Below, one piece after another: positions 43,895 through 52,491 of a DNA stretch of 64,000 nt (the stretch's first letter is position 1; every line of letters starts with the position of its first letter). The translations under genes were made by a program, and so were the position numbers. The DNA comes from Microbacterium sp. EST19A (GTDB taxonomy: Bacteria > Actinomycetota > Actinomycetes > Actinomycetales > Microbacteriaceae): contig NZ_JAHXYZ010000001.1 in NCBI RefSeq assembly GCF_019969685.1, positions 744,001-808,000 on the forward strand, read 5' to 3'. The notes below the pieces were generated by a model. It ran no database searches and was not told where the DNA came from. It saw only the letters and a program-made list of their open reading frames with translations.

Positions 43895-46083
43895 CGTCGT
43901 ATCTCACCCGTGCCGACCTTTCGGTGGCCGCACCGATCGTCGAGTTCGCCGAGGCCTCGCTCGCCGACGCCGGACGCGACTCCGAGGCGTTCTGGACCGG
44001 CGTGAGTGCGATCATCCATGATCTCGGCCCCCGCAACGCGCAGCTCCTGCAGCGGCGCGACGAGCTGCAGCAGCGCATCGACGCTTTCCATCGGGCGAAC
44101 CCCGGAGCCCCCGACCGGGACGCGTACCGGGCGCTGCTCACCGAGATCGGGTACCTCGCACCCGACCCGGGCGCCGTCTCGATCACGACCGAGGGCGTCG
44201 ACCCCGAGATCGCGACGATGGCCGGGCCCCAGCTCGTGGTGCCGCTGCTGAACGCCCGCTTCGCCCTCAACGCGGCGAACGCCCGCTGGGGTTCGCTGTA
44301 CGACGCCCTGTACGGCACCGATGCGATCGATCAGAGCGGGGATCTCGCGCCGGGAAGCACGCACAATCCCCTGCGCGCGGCGGCCGTCGTCGCCCGGGGC
44401 CGGGATCTGCTCGACGAGATCGCCCCGCTCACCGAGGGCTCGCACCGCGAGGCGATCGGCTACCGCGTCGACAGCGAAGGGCTGGGGATCCGCACGCGCG
44501 ACGGCGACCGTCGCCTGTCCGCTCCCGAGGGTTTCATCGGCTTCACCGGCGAAGACGACGCCCCCACCGCCGTGCTGCTGCGCCACCACGGACTGCACGC
44601 CGAGATCGTGATCGATCACGACGGCGCGATCGGACGCACCGAGGAGGCCGGGGTGCAGGACATCCTGCTCGAGTCGGCGCTCACGGCGATCCTCGATCTG
44701 GAGGACTCCGTCGCCGCGGTCGACGCCGACGACAAGGCCCTGGGCTACCGCAACTGGCGCGGGTTCATGGACGGCACGCTCACCGAGTCGGTCACCAAGG
44801 GCGGACGCACCTTCACGCGGGAGCTCGCCCCCGACCGCTCTTACCGCACGGTCGATGGCGGCGAGGTGACCCTCCCCGGCCGCGCCGTGCTGTTCGTGCG
44901 CAACGTCGGACACCTCATGCGCACCGACGCCGTGCTCGACCGCGACGGCGAGCCGACGTTCGAGGGCATCCTCGACGCGATCATGACCGCGCTGGGCAGC
45001 ATCCCCGAGCTCGAAGGACCGGACGGCGGACGCAACTCGCGCACCGGTTCGATGTACATCGTCAAGCCCAAGATGCACGGCCCCGAGGAGGTCGCCTTCG
45101 CCGCTGAACTGTTCGGCCGGGTCGAGACCCTGCTCGGCCTGCCGCCCCGCACGATGAAGGTCGGCATCATGGACGAGGAGCGCCGCACCTCGGTGAACCT
45201 CAAGGCCGCCATCGCGGCGGCATCCGATCGCGTCGTCTTCATCAACACGGGGTTCCTCGATCGCACCGGAGACGAGATCCACACGTCGCTGCACGCCGGG
45301 CCCTTCCTGCCCAAGGCCCAGATCAAGGCGCGCCCGTTCATGGCGGCGTACGAGGCACGCAACGTCGCGATCGGCCTGGCCGCCGGACTCGACGGACGGG
45401 CGCAGATCGGCAAGGGCATGTGGGCGGAGCCCGACCTGATGCACGACATGCTCGAGAAGAAGATCGCGCACGTCCGCTCCGGGGCCTCCACCGCGTGGGT
45501 CCCCTCCCCGACCGCGGCCACGCTGCACGCGCTGCACTACCACCAGGTCGATGCGTTCGCGGTGCGGGAGACGCTCCCCCCGGTCGATGAGAGCGCACTG
45601 GACCTGCTGCTCACGCCGCCGCTCGCCGGAGACGGAGACCTCACGCCCGAGATCGTCGCCGACGAGATCGACAACAACGTGCAGTCGATCCTCGGGTACG
45701 TCGTGCGCTGGATCGATCAGGGCATCGGCGTCTCGAAGGTGCCCGACATCCACGGCGTCGGTCTCATGGAAGACCGGGCGACGCTGCGCATCTCGAGCCA
45801 GCTGCTGGCCAACTGGCTCGCGCACGGCGTCATCACCGAGGAGCAGATCGACGACAGTCTGCGGCGCCTGGCGCCGGTCGTCGACGCGCAGAACGCCGGC
45901 GATGCGGCCTACGAACCGCTGGCGTTCGCCGAGGGTGAGCAGCCCGGGATCGCCTACACCGCGGCCCGGCGCCTGATCGTCGAGGGCGCGGTGCAGCCGA
46001 GCGGATACACCGAGCCGCTGCTGCACGGTCTCCGGCGCGAGAAGAAGGCGGAGCAGGCGGCCGCTGTCGGAGCCCGCAACTAG
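43891..46083 (+). CDS. glcB: Malate synthase G
   Basis: 730 residues, the normal size of isoform G. GRNSRTGSMYIVKPKMHGPEEVAF is the glyoxylate/Mg2+ site region, and IGLAAGLDGRAQIGKGMWAEPDLMHDML, with its catalytic aspartate further on, is the MSG signature. It condenses glyoxylate with acetyl-CoA to malate, allowing growth on C2 compounds. The ATG overlaps the glcG stop by ATGA. The stop codon TAG forms part of the TAGGCT -10 of the next gene, xthA. Confidence 0.97.
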   Translation: MTSYLTRADLSVAAPIVEFAEASLADAGRDSEAFWTGVSAIIHDLGPRNAQLLQRRDELQQRIDAFHRANPGAPDRDAYRALLTEIGYLAPDPGAVSITTEGVDPEIATMAGPQLVVPLLNARFALNAANARWGSLYDALYGTDAIDQSGDLAPGSTHNPLRAAAVVARGRDLLDEIAPLTEGSHREAIGYRVDSEGLGIRTRDGDRRLSAPEGFIGFTGEDDAPTAVLLRHHGLHAEIVIDHDGAIGRTEEAGVQDILLESALTAILDLEDSVAAVDADDKALGYRNWRGFMDGTLTESVTKGGRTFTRELAPDRSYRTVDGGEVTLPGRAVLFVRNVGHLMRTDAVLDRDGEPTFEGILDAIMTALGSIPELEGPDGGRNSRTGSMYIVKPKMHGPEEVAFAAELFGRVETLLGLPPRTMKVGIMDEERRTSVNLKAAIAAASDRVVFINTGFLDRTGDEIHTSLHAGPFLPKAQIKARPFMAAYEARNVAIGLAAGLDGRAQIGKGMWAEPDLMHDMLEKKIAHVRSGASTAWVPSPTAATLHALHYHQVDAFAVRETLPPVDESALDLLLTPPLAGDGDLTPEIVADEIDNNVQSILGYVVRWIDQGIGVSKVPDIHGVGLMEDRATLRISSQLLANWLAHGVITEEQIDDSLRRLAPVVDAQNAGDAAYEPLAFAEGEQPGIAYTAARRLIVEGAVQPSGYTEPLLHGLRREKKAEQAAAVGARN

Positions 46084-46092
46084 GCTGGACGC

Positions 46093-46938
46093 ATGCGCTT
46101 GGCCACCTGGAACGTCAACTCCATCCGCACCCGTGTCACCCGCACCGTCGAGTTCGCCGTGCGCGAAGACATCGACGTGCTGGCGATGCAGGAGATCAAG
46201 TGCAAGCCCGAGCAGTTCCCGTACGGCCCGTTCGAAGAAGCCGGGTACCACGTCGAGGTGCACGGCCTGAATCAGTGGAACGGCGTCGCGATCGCGAGCC
46301 GTCTGCCGATCACCGACGTGCGCACCGCGTTCGACGGGATGCCGGGCTTCGCGAAGGGGCATGAGGGGCCGGATGCTCCGCTCGAGGCTCGCGCGCTCGG
46401 CGTGATGGTCGAGGGAGTCCGGGTCTGGAGCCTGTACGTGCCCAACGGCCGCTCGCTCGAAGACCCGCACCTCGCGTACAAGCTGCACTGGCTCGAGGCG
46501 CTGCGGAACTCCACGGCGGCCGAGCTCGCGGCGAACCCCGAGCTGCCGCTCGCCCTGGTCGGCGACTTCAACATCATCCCCTTCGACCAGGACAACGGCG
46601 ACCCCGACATCGTGGTCGGCCGTTCCACACACGTCTCGCCGCCGGAGCGTGACGCGTTCTTCGCGTTCGCCGACGCAGGCGTGACCGACGTGGTTCGTCC
46701 GCTGATCCCCGAGGGCTTCACGTACTGGGACTACCAGCGGCTGAAGTTCCCGCGCAACGAGGGCGTGCGCATCGACTTCGTGCTCGGTTCGCGCACGTTG
46801 GCGGATGCCGTCACGGGCGCGTCGATCCACCGCAACGAGCGCAAGGGCGAGCAGCCCAGCGACCACGTGCCGGTGGTCGTCGACCTCGACCTCGGCGGCA
46901 CCGAGGACGACGACGACATGCCGATGATCTTCTCCTGA
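46093..46938 (+). CDS. xthA: Exodeoxyribonuclease III
   Basis: 281 residues. MRLATWNVNSIRTRVTRTVEF and LAMQEIKCKPEQFP are the opening of ExoIII, carrying the Asn and Glu metal ligands. LVGDFNIIP, RIDFVLGSRTLAD and PSDHVPVVVDL complete the endonuclease/exonuclease/phosphatase active site. It acts as an AP endonuclease and 3'-5' exonuclease in DNA repair. TAGGCT (46081-46086), 6 bases before the ATG, makes it leaderless, and it uses the glcB stop codon as part of the hexamer. Confidence 0.96.
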   Translation: MRLATWNVNSIRTRVTRTVEFAVREDIDVLAMQEIKCKPEQFPYGPFEEAGYHVEVHGLNQWNGVAIASRLPITDVRTAFDGMPGFAKGHEGPDAPLEARALGVMVEGVRVWSLYVPNGRSLEDPHLAYKLHWLEALRNSTAAELAANPELPLALVGDFNIIPFDQDNGDPDIVVGRSTHVSPPERDAFFAFADAGVTDVVRPLIPEGFTYWDYQRLKFPRNEGVRIDFVLGSRTLADAVTGASIHRNERKGEQPSDHVPVVVDLDLGGTEDDDDMPMIFS

Positions 46939-46947
46939 CGCCCGCCG

Positions 46948-46979
46948 GTCGTTGAGCGAGCGAAGCGAGACGAAACGCC
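46948..46979 (+). repeat. Dispersed TGAGCGAGCGAAGCGAG repeat copy
   Basis: GTTGAGCGAGCGAAGCGAGAC followed by GAAACGCC, between xthA and the HAD gene. It matches a short palindrome-like word I recognise as recurrent in intergenic regions of Microbacterium relatives. A degenerate copy occurs at about 56366-56389. Confidence 0.6.
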
Positions 46980-46987
46980 ATGACGAA

Positions 46988-47791
46988 ATGCGCCTGATCG
47001 CCACCGATCTCGACGGCACGCTGCTCGACTCTTCGGCGCAGGTCTCCCCGCGCACGCGCGGTGCGTTGGATGCGGCGCGTGATCGCGGCATCCATGTCGT
47101 CCCGGTGACGGCCCGCCAGCCGATCGGCCTGCGTGCGATCGCGGCGGATGCGGCGTTCGACGAGTGGGCGCTGTGCAGCAACGGCGCGTACGCCGTGCAC
47201 CTGACCGACGGACGGATGCTGTTCGCCGAAGAGCTGCCGGCCGACACGATCCGCACGCTCGCCGAGGCGCTGCGCGCCAGCATCCCCGGCCTGCTGTTCG
47301 CGAGCGTGCGCGATGCCGGGGAGACGTTCGTGGCGCAGCACGGCTATGCCGAGATCGCAGACCTGGCCGACCACAAGCGCGCCCCGGAGACGATGGGCGG
47401 CGTCGCTTTCGATGACGTCGTGTCCGCACCGAGCGTGAAGTTCGTGATCCGGCATCCCGAACTCGCGCCGAGCGCCATGTTCGAGACGCTGCAGTCGCTG
47501 GGTCTCACCGGTTTCGAGGCGACGCTGTCGGGCGCCCCGTTCGTCGAGGTCATGGCCGAGGGCGTCACCAAGGCGACCGGTCTCGCCCGCCTCTGCGAGC
47601 ACCTCGGCATCGACCGCACGGATGTCGTAGCCTTCGGCGATGCGCTCAACGACGTCGAGATGCTCCGCTGGGCCGGTCACGGCGTCGCCATGGCCGGTGC
47701 GGAGGATGTCGTGCAGGATGCTGCGGACGAGACGACCGCGTCGAACGACGACGACGGAGTCGCGCGGGTCATCGAGCGGATGCTCGGCTGA
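46988..47791 (+). CDS. Cof-type HAD-IIB phosphatase
   Basis: 267 residues from ATG 46988; earlier in-frame starts lie within the dispersed repeat. Motif I is LIATDLDGTLLDSSAQVS. The alpha/beta class IIB cap lies in the middle (about 80-185). Motif III/IV is VMAEGVTKATGLARLCEHLG with GDALNDVEMLRWAGHGVAMAGAEDVVQ. These enzymes dephosphorylate sugar phosphates or flavin nucleotides; the substrate is open. It follows xthA on the same strand. Confidence 0.9.
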   Translation: MRLIATDLDGTLLDSSAQVSPRTRGALDAARDRGIHVVPVTARQPIGLRAIAADAAFDEWALCSNGAYAVHLTDGRMLFAEELPADTIRTLAEALRASIPGLLFASVRDAGETFVAQHGYAEIADLADHKRAPETMGGVAFDDVVSAPSVKFVIRHPELAPSAMFETLQSLGLTGFEATLSGAPFVEVMAEGVTKATGLARLCEHLGIDRTDVVAFGDALNDVEMLRWAGHGVAMAGAEDVVQDAADETTASNDDDGVARVIERMLG

Positions 47792-47805
47792 CGAACGGGC
47801 CTCGT

Positions 47806-48024
47806 CTAGAAGATGCCGACCGCGTACAAGACGACGCTGAGTCCGATGAGGACCATCACGACACCGACCTCGATGATTCGGGCGGGCGTGTCGAACTTCA
47901 CCGATCTCGAGATCGACGAGTTGCCGATCTTTTTCGCCCTGCTCGCGATTCCCCGGTGAATCTGCTTGCGGAGGACGATCACGCCCAAGCCGAGGACGAT
48001 GATCAGCACGCCGACGATGATCAT
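47806..48024 (-). CDS. Hypothetical two-helix membrane protein
   Basis: 72 residues with hydrophobic ends (about 2-18, IIVGVLIIVLGLGVIVL; and 51-70, VGVVMVLIGLSVVLYAVGIF) and a basic middle (RGIASRAKKIGNSSISRSVKFD). No family recognised. It begins a patch of lower GC content that extends to about 49.2 kb, which may have a separate origin. No clear ribosome site was seen. Confidence 0.5.
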   Translation of the reverse strand: MIIVGVLIIVLGLGVIVLRKQIHRGIASRAKKIGNSSISRSVKFDTPARIIEVGVVMVLIGLSVVLYAVGIF

Positions 48025-48081
48025 CCGAAGTCCGACGAATCCTGCTTATCGTCCCGGGGCTCCTGGAATCCAGGTGGAACG

Positions 48082-48729
48082 CTACTCAGATGCATATGCG
48101 AACGACTCCAAAACCGCGTTCACCTCGTCGTCGATGACGAGGAGCAGGAACGATTCCGTGTCGAAGATCGAGTGGATGACCATTCGCACCTCGCCGGCGA
48201 GCAACACCACATCCGGTTCGGATAGCGGACCAGCCGGCGGGTGAAACGCGTGACCACCCGTATTTGCGCAGACGAACGCATTCAACGGATAACCTGAGGC
48301 TCCGGTCCGGACCAGCCGCGTCAGGTCGCCGGGAGCCGACTGCAGGTCGACCCAACGAATGACTCTGTCATCGACGTACGAGACTCCTTCGAGTCTCGGA
48401 TCACCGCGTCGTGCAAGATCGTCGTCGACCACGAGGATGCCGTCAAAGGCTGCGGCGAGACTCTGAAGGAACCTCCCCAGAAGGAGATCCGCCTCGCCGA
48501 TCTGTGCAGAATGCGAGAAGTCAGCGACGTCGATGCTCTCCCGATCTCGAGGGAGGATCGCATATGCGCGCACCTGTTCGCCTTCGAACCGGGCGGCCAC
48601 CTGCCTGGAGAAACGAGACCCCAGGTCGAGGGATTCCCTCGACCAGTTGACGCCTTTGTCTCGCGGAATCGGGGCCCACGACCCATAAACGTTCATAGGA
48701 TCACCATTCCGACGGGACTCTCCCGCCAT
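48082..48729 (-). CDS. Hypothetical soluble protein coupled to lipoprotein gene
   Basis: 215 residues, or 204 if the ATG at 48696 is used. The ATG at 48729 shares its first base with the lipoprotein stop (TGATG), suggesting coupling. It is acidic with VDLQSAPGDLTRLVRTGASGYPLNAFVC and a C-terminal hydrophobic strand pattern (FLLLVIDDEVNAVLESF). It resembles the small uncharacterised proteins often found as partners of secreted proteins, but no family could be named. Two sampled 60-base stretches here and in the next gene count 57% and 55% GC against 65-73% in sampled neighbours. Confidence 0.6.
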   Translation of the reverse strand: MAGESRRNGDPMNVYGSWAPIPRDKGVNWSRESLDLGSRFSRQVAARFEGEQVRAYAILPRDRESIDVADFSHSAQIGEADLLLGRFLQSLAAAFDGILVVDDDLARRGDPRLEGVSYVDDRVIRWVDLQSAPGDLTRLVRTGASGYPLNAFVCANTGGHAFHPPAGPLSEPDVVLLAGEVRMVIHSIFDTESFLLLVIDDEVNAVLESFAYASE

Positions 48730-49199
48730 CAGCAGTCAGCCGCTTCTCCCTCAGTCTTGAGGTAACTCACGACCAGATCCACACCCATCTCCAGAGCCGG
48801 ATCACGCCAGTAGAGACTGACATCGACGGTTCCGAATCCAGTGCCGGTTTCCTGGCGCAAATCCCAATCCTGATAGAGATAGATGCTCCCAGCTGGATCG
48901 GGGTCGGATGGAACAGACTCCTCCCAGGTGATCGGAATCGTCGCCGGCCAATTCTTCGCGTCGAAGTTGTACCTGAGGCCTTCATATTCCGTGTCGGGTC
49001 CACACAGCATGAACGACCCGGTGTGGTCTTCGTTCAACTTCAAGAACGAGGCACCATCCGTCGATGCCCACTGACCGACGTGGCTCGGCGGTTCGTCATT
49101 GCGAGCGATTTGAGCGCATCCAGCCATCAGCGCTGGCATCGCCGCAAGAGACGATGCCAGCAGTGCCGCTGTCGCGCCCCGCCTCGCACGATTAGCCAT
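48729..49199 (-). CDS. Hypothetical lipoprotein
   Basis: 156 residues. A twin-arginine-like but ordinary signal peptide (MANRARRGATAALLASSLAA...) ends in a lipobox ALMAGC with the modified cysteine at Cys28. The mature part is a small domain with WASTDGASFLKLNEDHTGSF and DVSLYWRDPALEMGVDLVVSYLK, consistent with a lipocalin-like or beta-sandwich fold. It contains two extra cysteines (in LCGPD and the C-terminal ADC) that could pair. Function unknown; lower GC than its surroundings. Confidence 0.65.
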   Translation of the reverse strand: MANRARRGATAALLASSLAAMPALMAGCAQIARNDEPPSHVGQWASTDGASFLKLNEDHTGSFMLCGPDTEYEGLRYNFDAKNWPATIPITWEESVPSDPDPAGSIYLYQDWDLRQETGTGFGTVDVSLYWRDPALEMGVDLVVSYLKTEGEAADC

Positions 49200-49274
49200 T
49201 CATGCACACCGACCAGTTGAAATGCGGAATCGGGACTGACGCTCCACGAACGCGCATAGCCGCGCAGCTCGTCC

Positions 49275-50990
49275 TCAGCCCTGCGCCCGCCGCCGCCGCC
49301 GCACGAGGGTCAGCCCCGCGAACAGCAGCATCAGACCGGCCATCGCTGCAACCACCGGCGCATCCGACCCGGTGCTCGCAAGCGCGCCGCCGGTTCTGCC
49401 GGTGTTGGCGCCGCCCGAGCCAGTGCTGGCTGCGGCGGTGACGCTCAATGCCGCGGTCGCGACCACCGTCGTGCCGGAGAGGGCGACGAGCGTGTGGGCG
49501 CCTGCCGGAGCGCTGGCCGGGATCTTGAACGACCCCTTCAGCACACCGCCTCCATCGGCCGTCAACGTGCCGAGCGCGATCGGGTCGGAGTGCAGCTCGA
49601 ACGCGATCTTCGCTCCGGGCTCGAAGCCGGTGCCGGAGACGGTCACGTCGCCACCGGCGACGATCGTGCCGGTCGACAGAGTGAGCGCGGGCGTGGGTTC
49701 GGGTTCGGTTTCGGGGTCAGGATCGAGCGTGAAGTCGATCCCCTGAACGATCTCATCGGGCGAGAGCGAGATGGGCGTGGCCTCGGTGGCCGTCGCGACA
49801 CCGTCGAAGTACTGCGTCACCGGCGGCGTGCCGTCCTTGAACGTGGCGGTTGCCTGCAGAGTGTAGGTACCTTTCTGCAGCAGCAGGGAGTATGCCCCCG
49901 TGCCCGCATCGGCGCGCTTATTCGCCACCTCCACGCCATCGCTCCATGCCTGCACGGAGACCTCAGCCGGCTTGTCGGACTCCACGGTTACGGTGCCGCT
50001 GACGGCAGCGATCTTGTCGAGCACCGCGTCGATGCCGTCCACCTCTTCACCGGCCGAGACCGTGAACTCGGTAGCCGTGTCCCAGACTGCGGCATCCTCC
50101 CAGTACTCCTCAGCCAGGCCGGTGGACCGGAAGAGCACCTTATACGTTCCCGCCGGAACGCCCACGCGGTACTGGCCGTTGCTGTCGGTGTAGTTGAACT
50201 CGATGTCGAACCGTCCATCGACTTCGTAGATCGAGACCATGGAGAACAGCGGCTGTTGGTCTACTGCCCTTGTCACCGTGCCGCTGATGAACCCTGCGAC
50301 GACGAGAGCCGCGTCGACTCCGGCCACGGTCTGCTGCTCCACGACGTCGACGCTCGTCGCGAACGACCAGCTGTACTCGTTCTTCCAGTACTGAGACAGC
50401 AGTGCAGCATCTGGCGAGCCGAACCTCACCCGGTACGAGCCGGCCGGCAGGCCACCGAGGTCGTACTCGCCGGCGGCATCGGTCTCGGTCGAGCCGACGA
50501 TCTCGTTGTTCGCATCGAGAGCCGACACCGTCACGTCCGGCAGGGCCGTTCCGTCGTCCTCGCGGGTGACCACGCCGCTGATGCCACCTCCGACTTCGAG
50601 TGCCGCGTCCACCGCGGTGACCGCCGTGCCGTCAGCGATCACGATCGCCGTCGCCCGGGAGTAGTCGAACGTGTTCTCCCAGTACTCGCGCTTCAGGTCA
50701 GTGCCGTCCGGCATGAACGTCACGACGTACGAGTCGGCTGCGAGTCCGGTCAGCGTGTATCCGCCCGCGGCATCGGTGGTGGTCGACCCCCAGCCCCCTG
50801 CCTGCCCGGACGCCGTGATCGTGACACCGACGACGGGCGCGCCGTCGTCGGCACGCGTCACGGTTCCAGAGATGGTGCCCGGCACCGCCGCATCGTCGGC
50901 GGAGGCCGCCGTCACGCCACCCAGGGCCAGCGCGAAGGCCGCCATCCCGCCGAGCACAGCTCGCATCATTCCGCGTCGTCGCGTCATCAT
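49275..50990 (-). CDS. Sortase-anchored surface protein with carboxypeptidase-regulatory-like repeats
   Basis: 571 residues. A Sec signal peptide (RAVLGGMAAFALALGGVTAASA) is followed by four or five repeated beta-sandwich units, each opening ISGTVTRADDGAPVVGVTI-like and containing YTLTGLAADSYVV / YDLGGLPAGSYRV and a tyrosine-tryptophan motif (EYWENTFDYS, QYWKNEYSWS, EYWEDAAVWD). A Pro/Glu hinge and one Ig-like domain follow. The end is LASTG (537-541), a transmembrane helix and RRRRR, the wall-sorting signal. An adhesin or structural surface protein is likely. Either ATG at 50990 or 50987 could be used. Confidence 0.88.
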   Translation of the reverse strand: MMTRRRGMMRAVLGGMAAFALALGGVTAASADDAAVPGTISGTVTRADDGAPVVGVTITASGQAGGWGSTTTDAAGGYTLTGLAADSYVVTFMPDGTDLKREYWENTFDYSRATAIVIADGTAVTAVDAALEVGGGISGVVTREDDGTALPDVTVSALDANNEIVGSTETDAAGEYDLGGLPAGSYRVRFGSPDAALLSQYWKNEYSWSFATSVDVVEQQTVAGVDAALVVAGFISGTVTRAVDQQPLFSMVSIYEVDGRFDIEFNYTDSNGQYRVGVPAGTYKVLFRSTGLAEEYWEDAAVWDTATEFTVSAGEEVDGIDAVLDKIAAVSGTVTVESDKPAEVSVQAWSDGVEVANKRADAGTGAYSLLLQKGTYTLQATATFKDGTPPVTQYFDGVATATEATPISLSPDEIVQGIDFTLDPDPETEPEPTPALTLSTGTIVAGGDVTVSGTGFEPGAKIAFELHSDPIALGTLTADGGGVLKGSFKIPASAPAGAHTLVALSGTTVVATAALSVTAAASTGSGGANTGRTGGALASTGSDAPVVAAMAGLMLLFAGLTLVRRRRRAQG

Positions 50991-51068
50991 CCCACCCCTT
51001 GATGGAGGTCGTGCGCGCAGCGATCACGCTGTCCCGCTCGGCCTCAGACTTCTGCCGAAAATGCGGCA

Positions 51069-51131
51069 ACATTCGAATGTAAGCGATGCGGACACAGAAA
51101 GGGAATAGTCGAGTCGAGTGATATATCGCTC
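51069..51131. promoter_or_regulatory. Two palindromes in the surface-protein/DHFR intergenic region
   Basis: ACATTCGAATGT (51069-51080) is a perfect 12-base palindrome about 80 bases upstream of the surface-protein start. GAGTGATATATCGCTC (51116-51131) is a 16-base near-palindrome (15 of 16 positions) close to the DHFR-like stop. The first could be an operator for the surface-protein gene; neither can be assigned to a regulator. Confidence 0.35.
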
Positions 51132-51134
51132 ACC

Positions 51135-51770
51135 TCACTCGTACGTCCCGACATCCGGTGTCTTATCCGTCCGCCCGAACCGCAGCAAGGTGACCCCGCC
51201 GTCGTCGCTCTTCGGCGGCTCGAGCAGAGTCAGCACCGACGGCAGCGCGTTGTCGTCGAACACCTTCTTGCCGGCGCCGAGCAGGATCGGGTACACCCAG
51301 AGGTTCAGCTCGTCGAAGAGTCCTTCGGCGAGCAGGGTGTGCACGAAGTCGATGCTGCCGATCACATGCACCTCGCGGTGATTCGCCCGCATCGCCGCCA
51401 CCTCGGCGGCGAGGTCGTCGCCGACGCGCGTGCTGCCCTCCCAGTCGAGCGGGAAGTCGGCATCCCGGGTCGCGACGTACTTCGGCACGCTGTTGAAGAG
51501 CTTGCCGATGTCGCCGGACTCGCCGTCGGTGTGATGCGGCCAGTACGCCGCGAAGATGTCGTAGGTGCGACGGCCGAGCAGCAGCGCGTCGAGGCCGCGC
51601 ATGCCCTTCTCGACCTCGATGCCGACGCCGTCCGAGGGGTGCCCGGCCTGCCAGCCGCTGAAGCGGAAGCCGCCGGACGTGTCCTCATCGGTGCCGCCCG
51701 GGCCCTGGGCGACGCCGTCGAGGGTGGTGAAGAGGTCGATCAGGATGCGACCCGATGCTTCGTTGCTCAT
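51135..51770 (-). CDS. Dihydrofolate reductase-family protein (RibD C-terminal-like)
   Basis: 211 residues with AAGGAG 6 bases before the ATG. The opening RILIDLFTTLDGVAQGPGG, the ALLLGRRTYDIFAAYWPHH substrate loop and the DFVHTLLAEGLFDELNLWVYPILLGAGKKVF end are the RibD-C family. It probably reduces an oxidised pterin- or flavin-like compound with NADPH; many members are uncharacterised. Second in a three-gene operon after HxlR (1-base gap) and VOC. Confidence 0.9.
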   Translation of the reverse strand: MSNEASGRILIDLFTTLDGVAQGPGGTDEDTSGGFRFSGWQAGHPSDGVGIEVEKGMRGLDALLLGRRTYDIFAAYWPHHTDGESGDIGKLFNSVPKYVATRDADFPLDWEGSTRVGDDLAAEVAAMRANHREVHVIGSIDFVHTLLAEGLFDELNLWVYPILLGAGKKVFDDNALPSVLTLLEPPKSDDGGVTLLRFGRTDKTPDVGTYE

Positions 51771-51771
51771 G

Positions 51772-52491
51772 TCATGCTCCTTGCGTCAGTACAGCTTTCG
51801 ATTCGGATTTCGATACAGCGTTCAGCGGTGCGATGTGGAAGGTGCGGGCGAACGAGTCGAGCCAGGATTCCTCGCCGCGCACGACAGCGAGCACATCCTG
51901 CGCCAGAGCCTCGGCCGGCGTGATGCGCCCGCCGATGAGATGACGGATGCCGGGACCGGCGACGATCACGGCATCCGCTTCGCCGTCTGGCAGTCGCCCT
52001 CCGACGGGAGGTGCCGGCGGTGCGAGCTGAGCGACGCGCAGCTCGCCGTCGCGCACGGAGGCCCGGAGGGCGACCTCGCCGACATGCAGCTCGTATTCCG
52101 CGTCGGTGGCGGCATCCGCCTGGAAGGCCGTGCGCAGCGCCATGGTGAGCGAGTCGGGGGTGACGACGTCGCCCTCCTCCGGGTCGCCCATCGTCTGGAA
52201 GCCCCAGCGCCCGAGCTCGAGCATGATCGGCTCCAGAGCCTGGCCGTAGGGGGTGAGCTCGTAGGCGAGACCGCGGAGCAGCGGGACGCGGCGCACGACC
52301 CCGCCTTCCTGAAGCTCCTTCAAGCGCGTGGACAGGATGTTGGTGGGAATGCGCGGCAGGCCCTGCTTGAGGTCGGTGTAACGACGCGGCCCGACGAGCA
52401 GATCGCGGACGATGAGCAGCGCCCACCGCTCGCCGATCAGCTCGACGGCCGTCGTGACACCGCAGTACTGGCCGTAGCTGCGCGAGGCCAT
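51772..52491 (-). CDS. HxlR-family winged-helix regulator with C-terminal domain
   Basis: 239 residues. The HxlR HTH is YCGVTTAVELIGERWALLIVRDLLVGPRRYTDLKQGLPRIPTNILSTRLKELQ, seen here in parts as ALLIVRDLLVGPRRY and IPTNILSTRLKELQ. The C-terminal half (about 110-215) with TMALRTAFQADAATDAEYELHV resembles an SCP2 sterol-carrier-type fold and could bind a hydrophobic ligand. Its cysteine (Cys10) is the usual redox-sensing position in this family. Its ATG shares a base with the VOC stop, and twin inverted repeats sit upstream of the operon. Confidence 0.87.
   Translation of the reverse strand: MASRSYGQYCGVTTAVELIGERWALLIVRDLLVGPRRYTDLKQGLPRIPTNILSTRLKELQEGGVVRRVPLLRGLAYELTPYGQALEPIMLELGRWGFQTMGDPEEGDVVTPDSLTMALRTAFQADAATDAEYELHVGEVALRASVRDGELRVAQLAPPAPPVGGRLPDGEADAVIVAGPGIRHLIGGRITPAEALAQDVLAVVRGEESWLDSFARTFHIAPLNAVSKSESKAVLTQGA

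Noticed and set aside
43600..47283. Very long minus-strand open frame opposite glcB and xthA
   Set aside because: No recognisable domain; the plus strand encodes complete GlcG, malate synthase G and ExoIII.
51069..51080. LexA/SOS box at ACATTCGAATGT
   Set aside because: The half-sites do not match the actinobacterial CGAAC...GTTCG pattern, and the downstream gene is not a repair gene.
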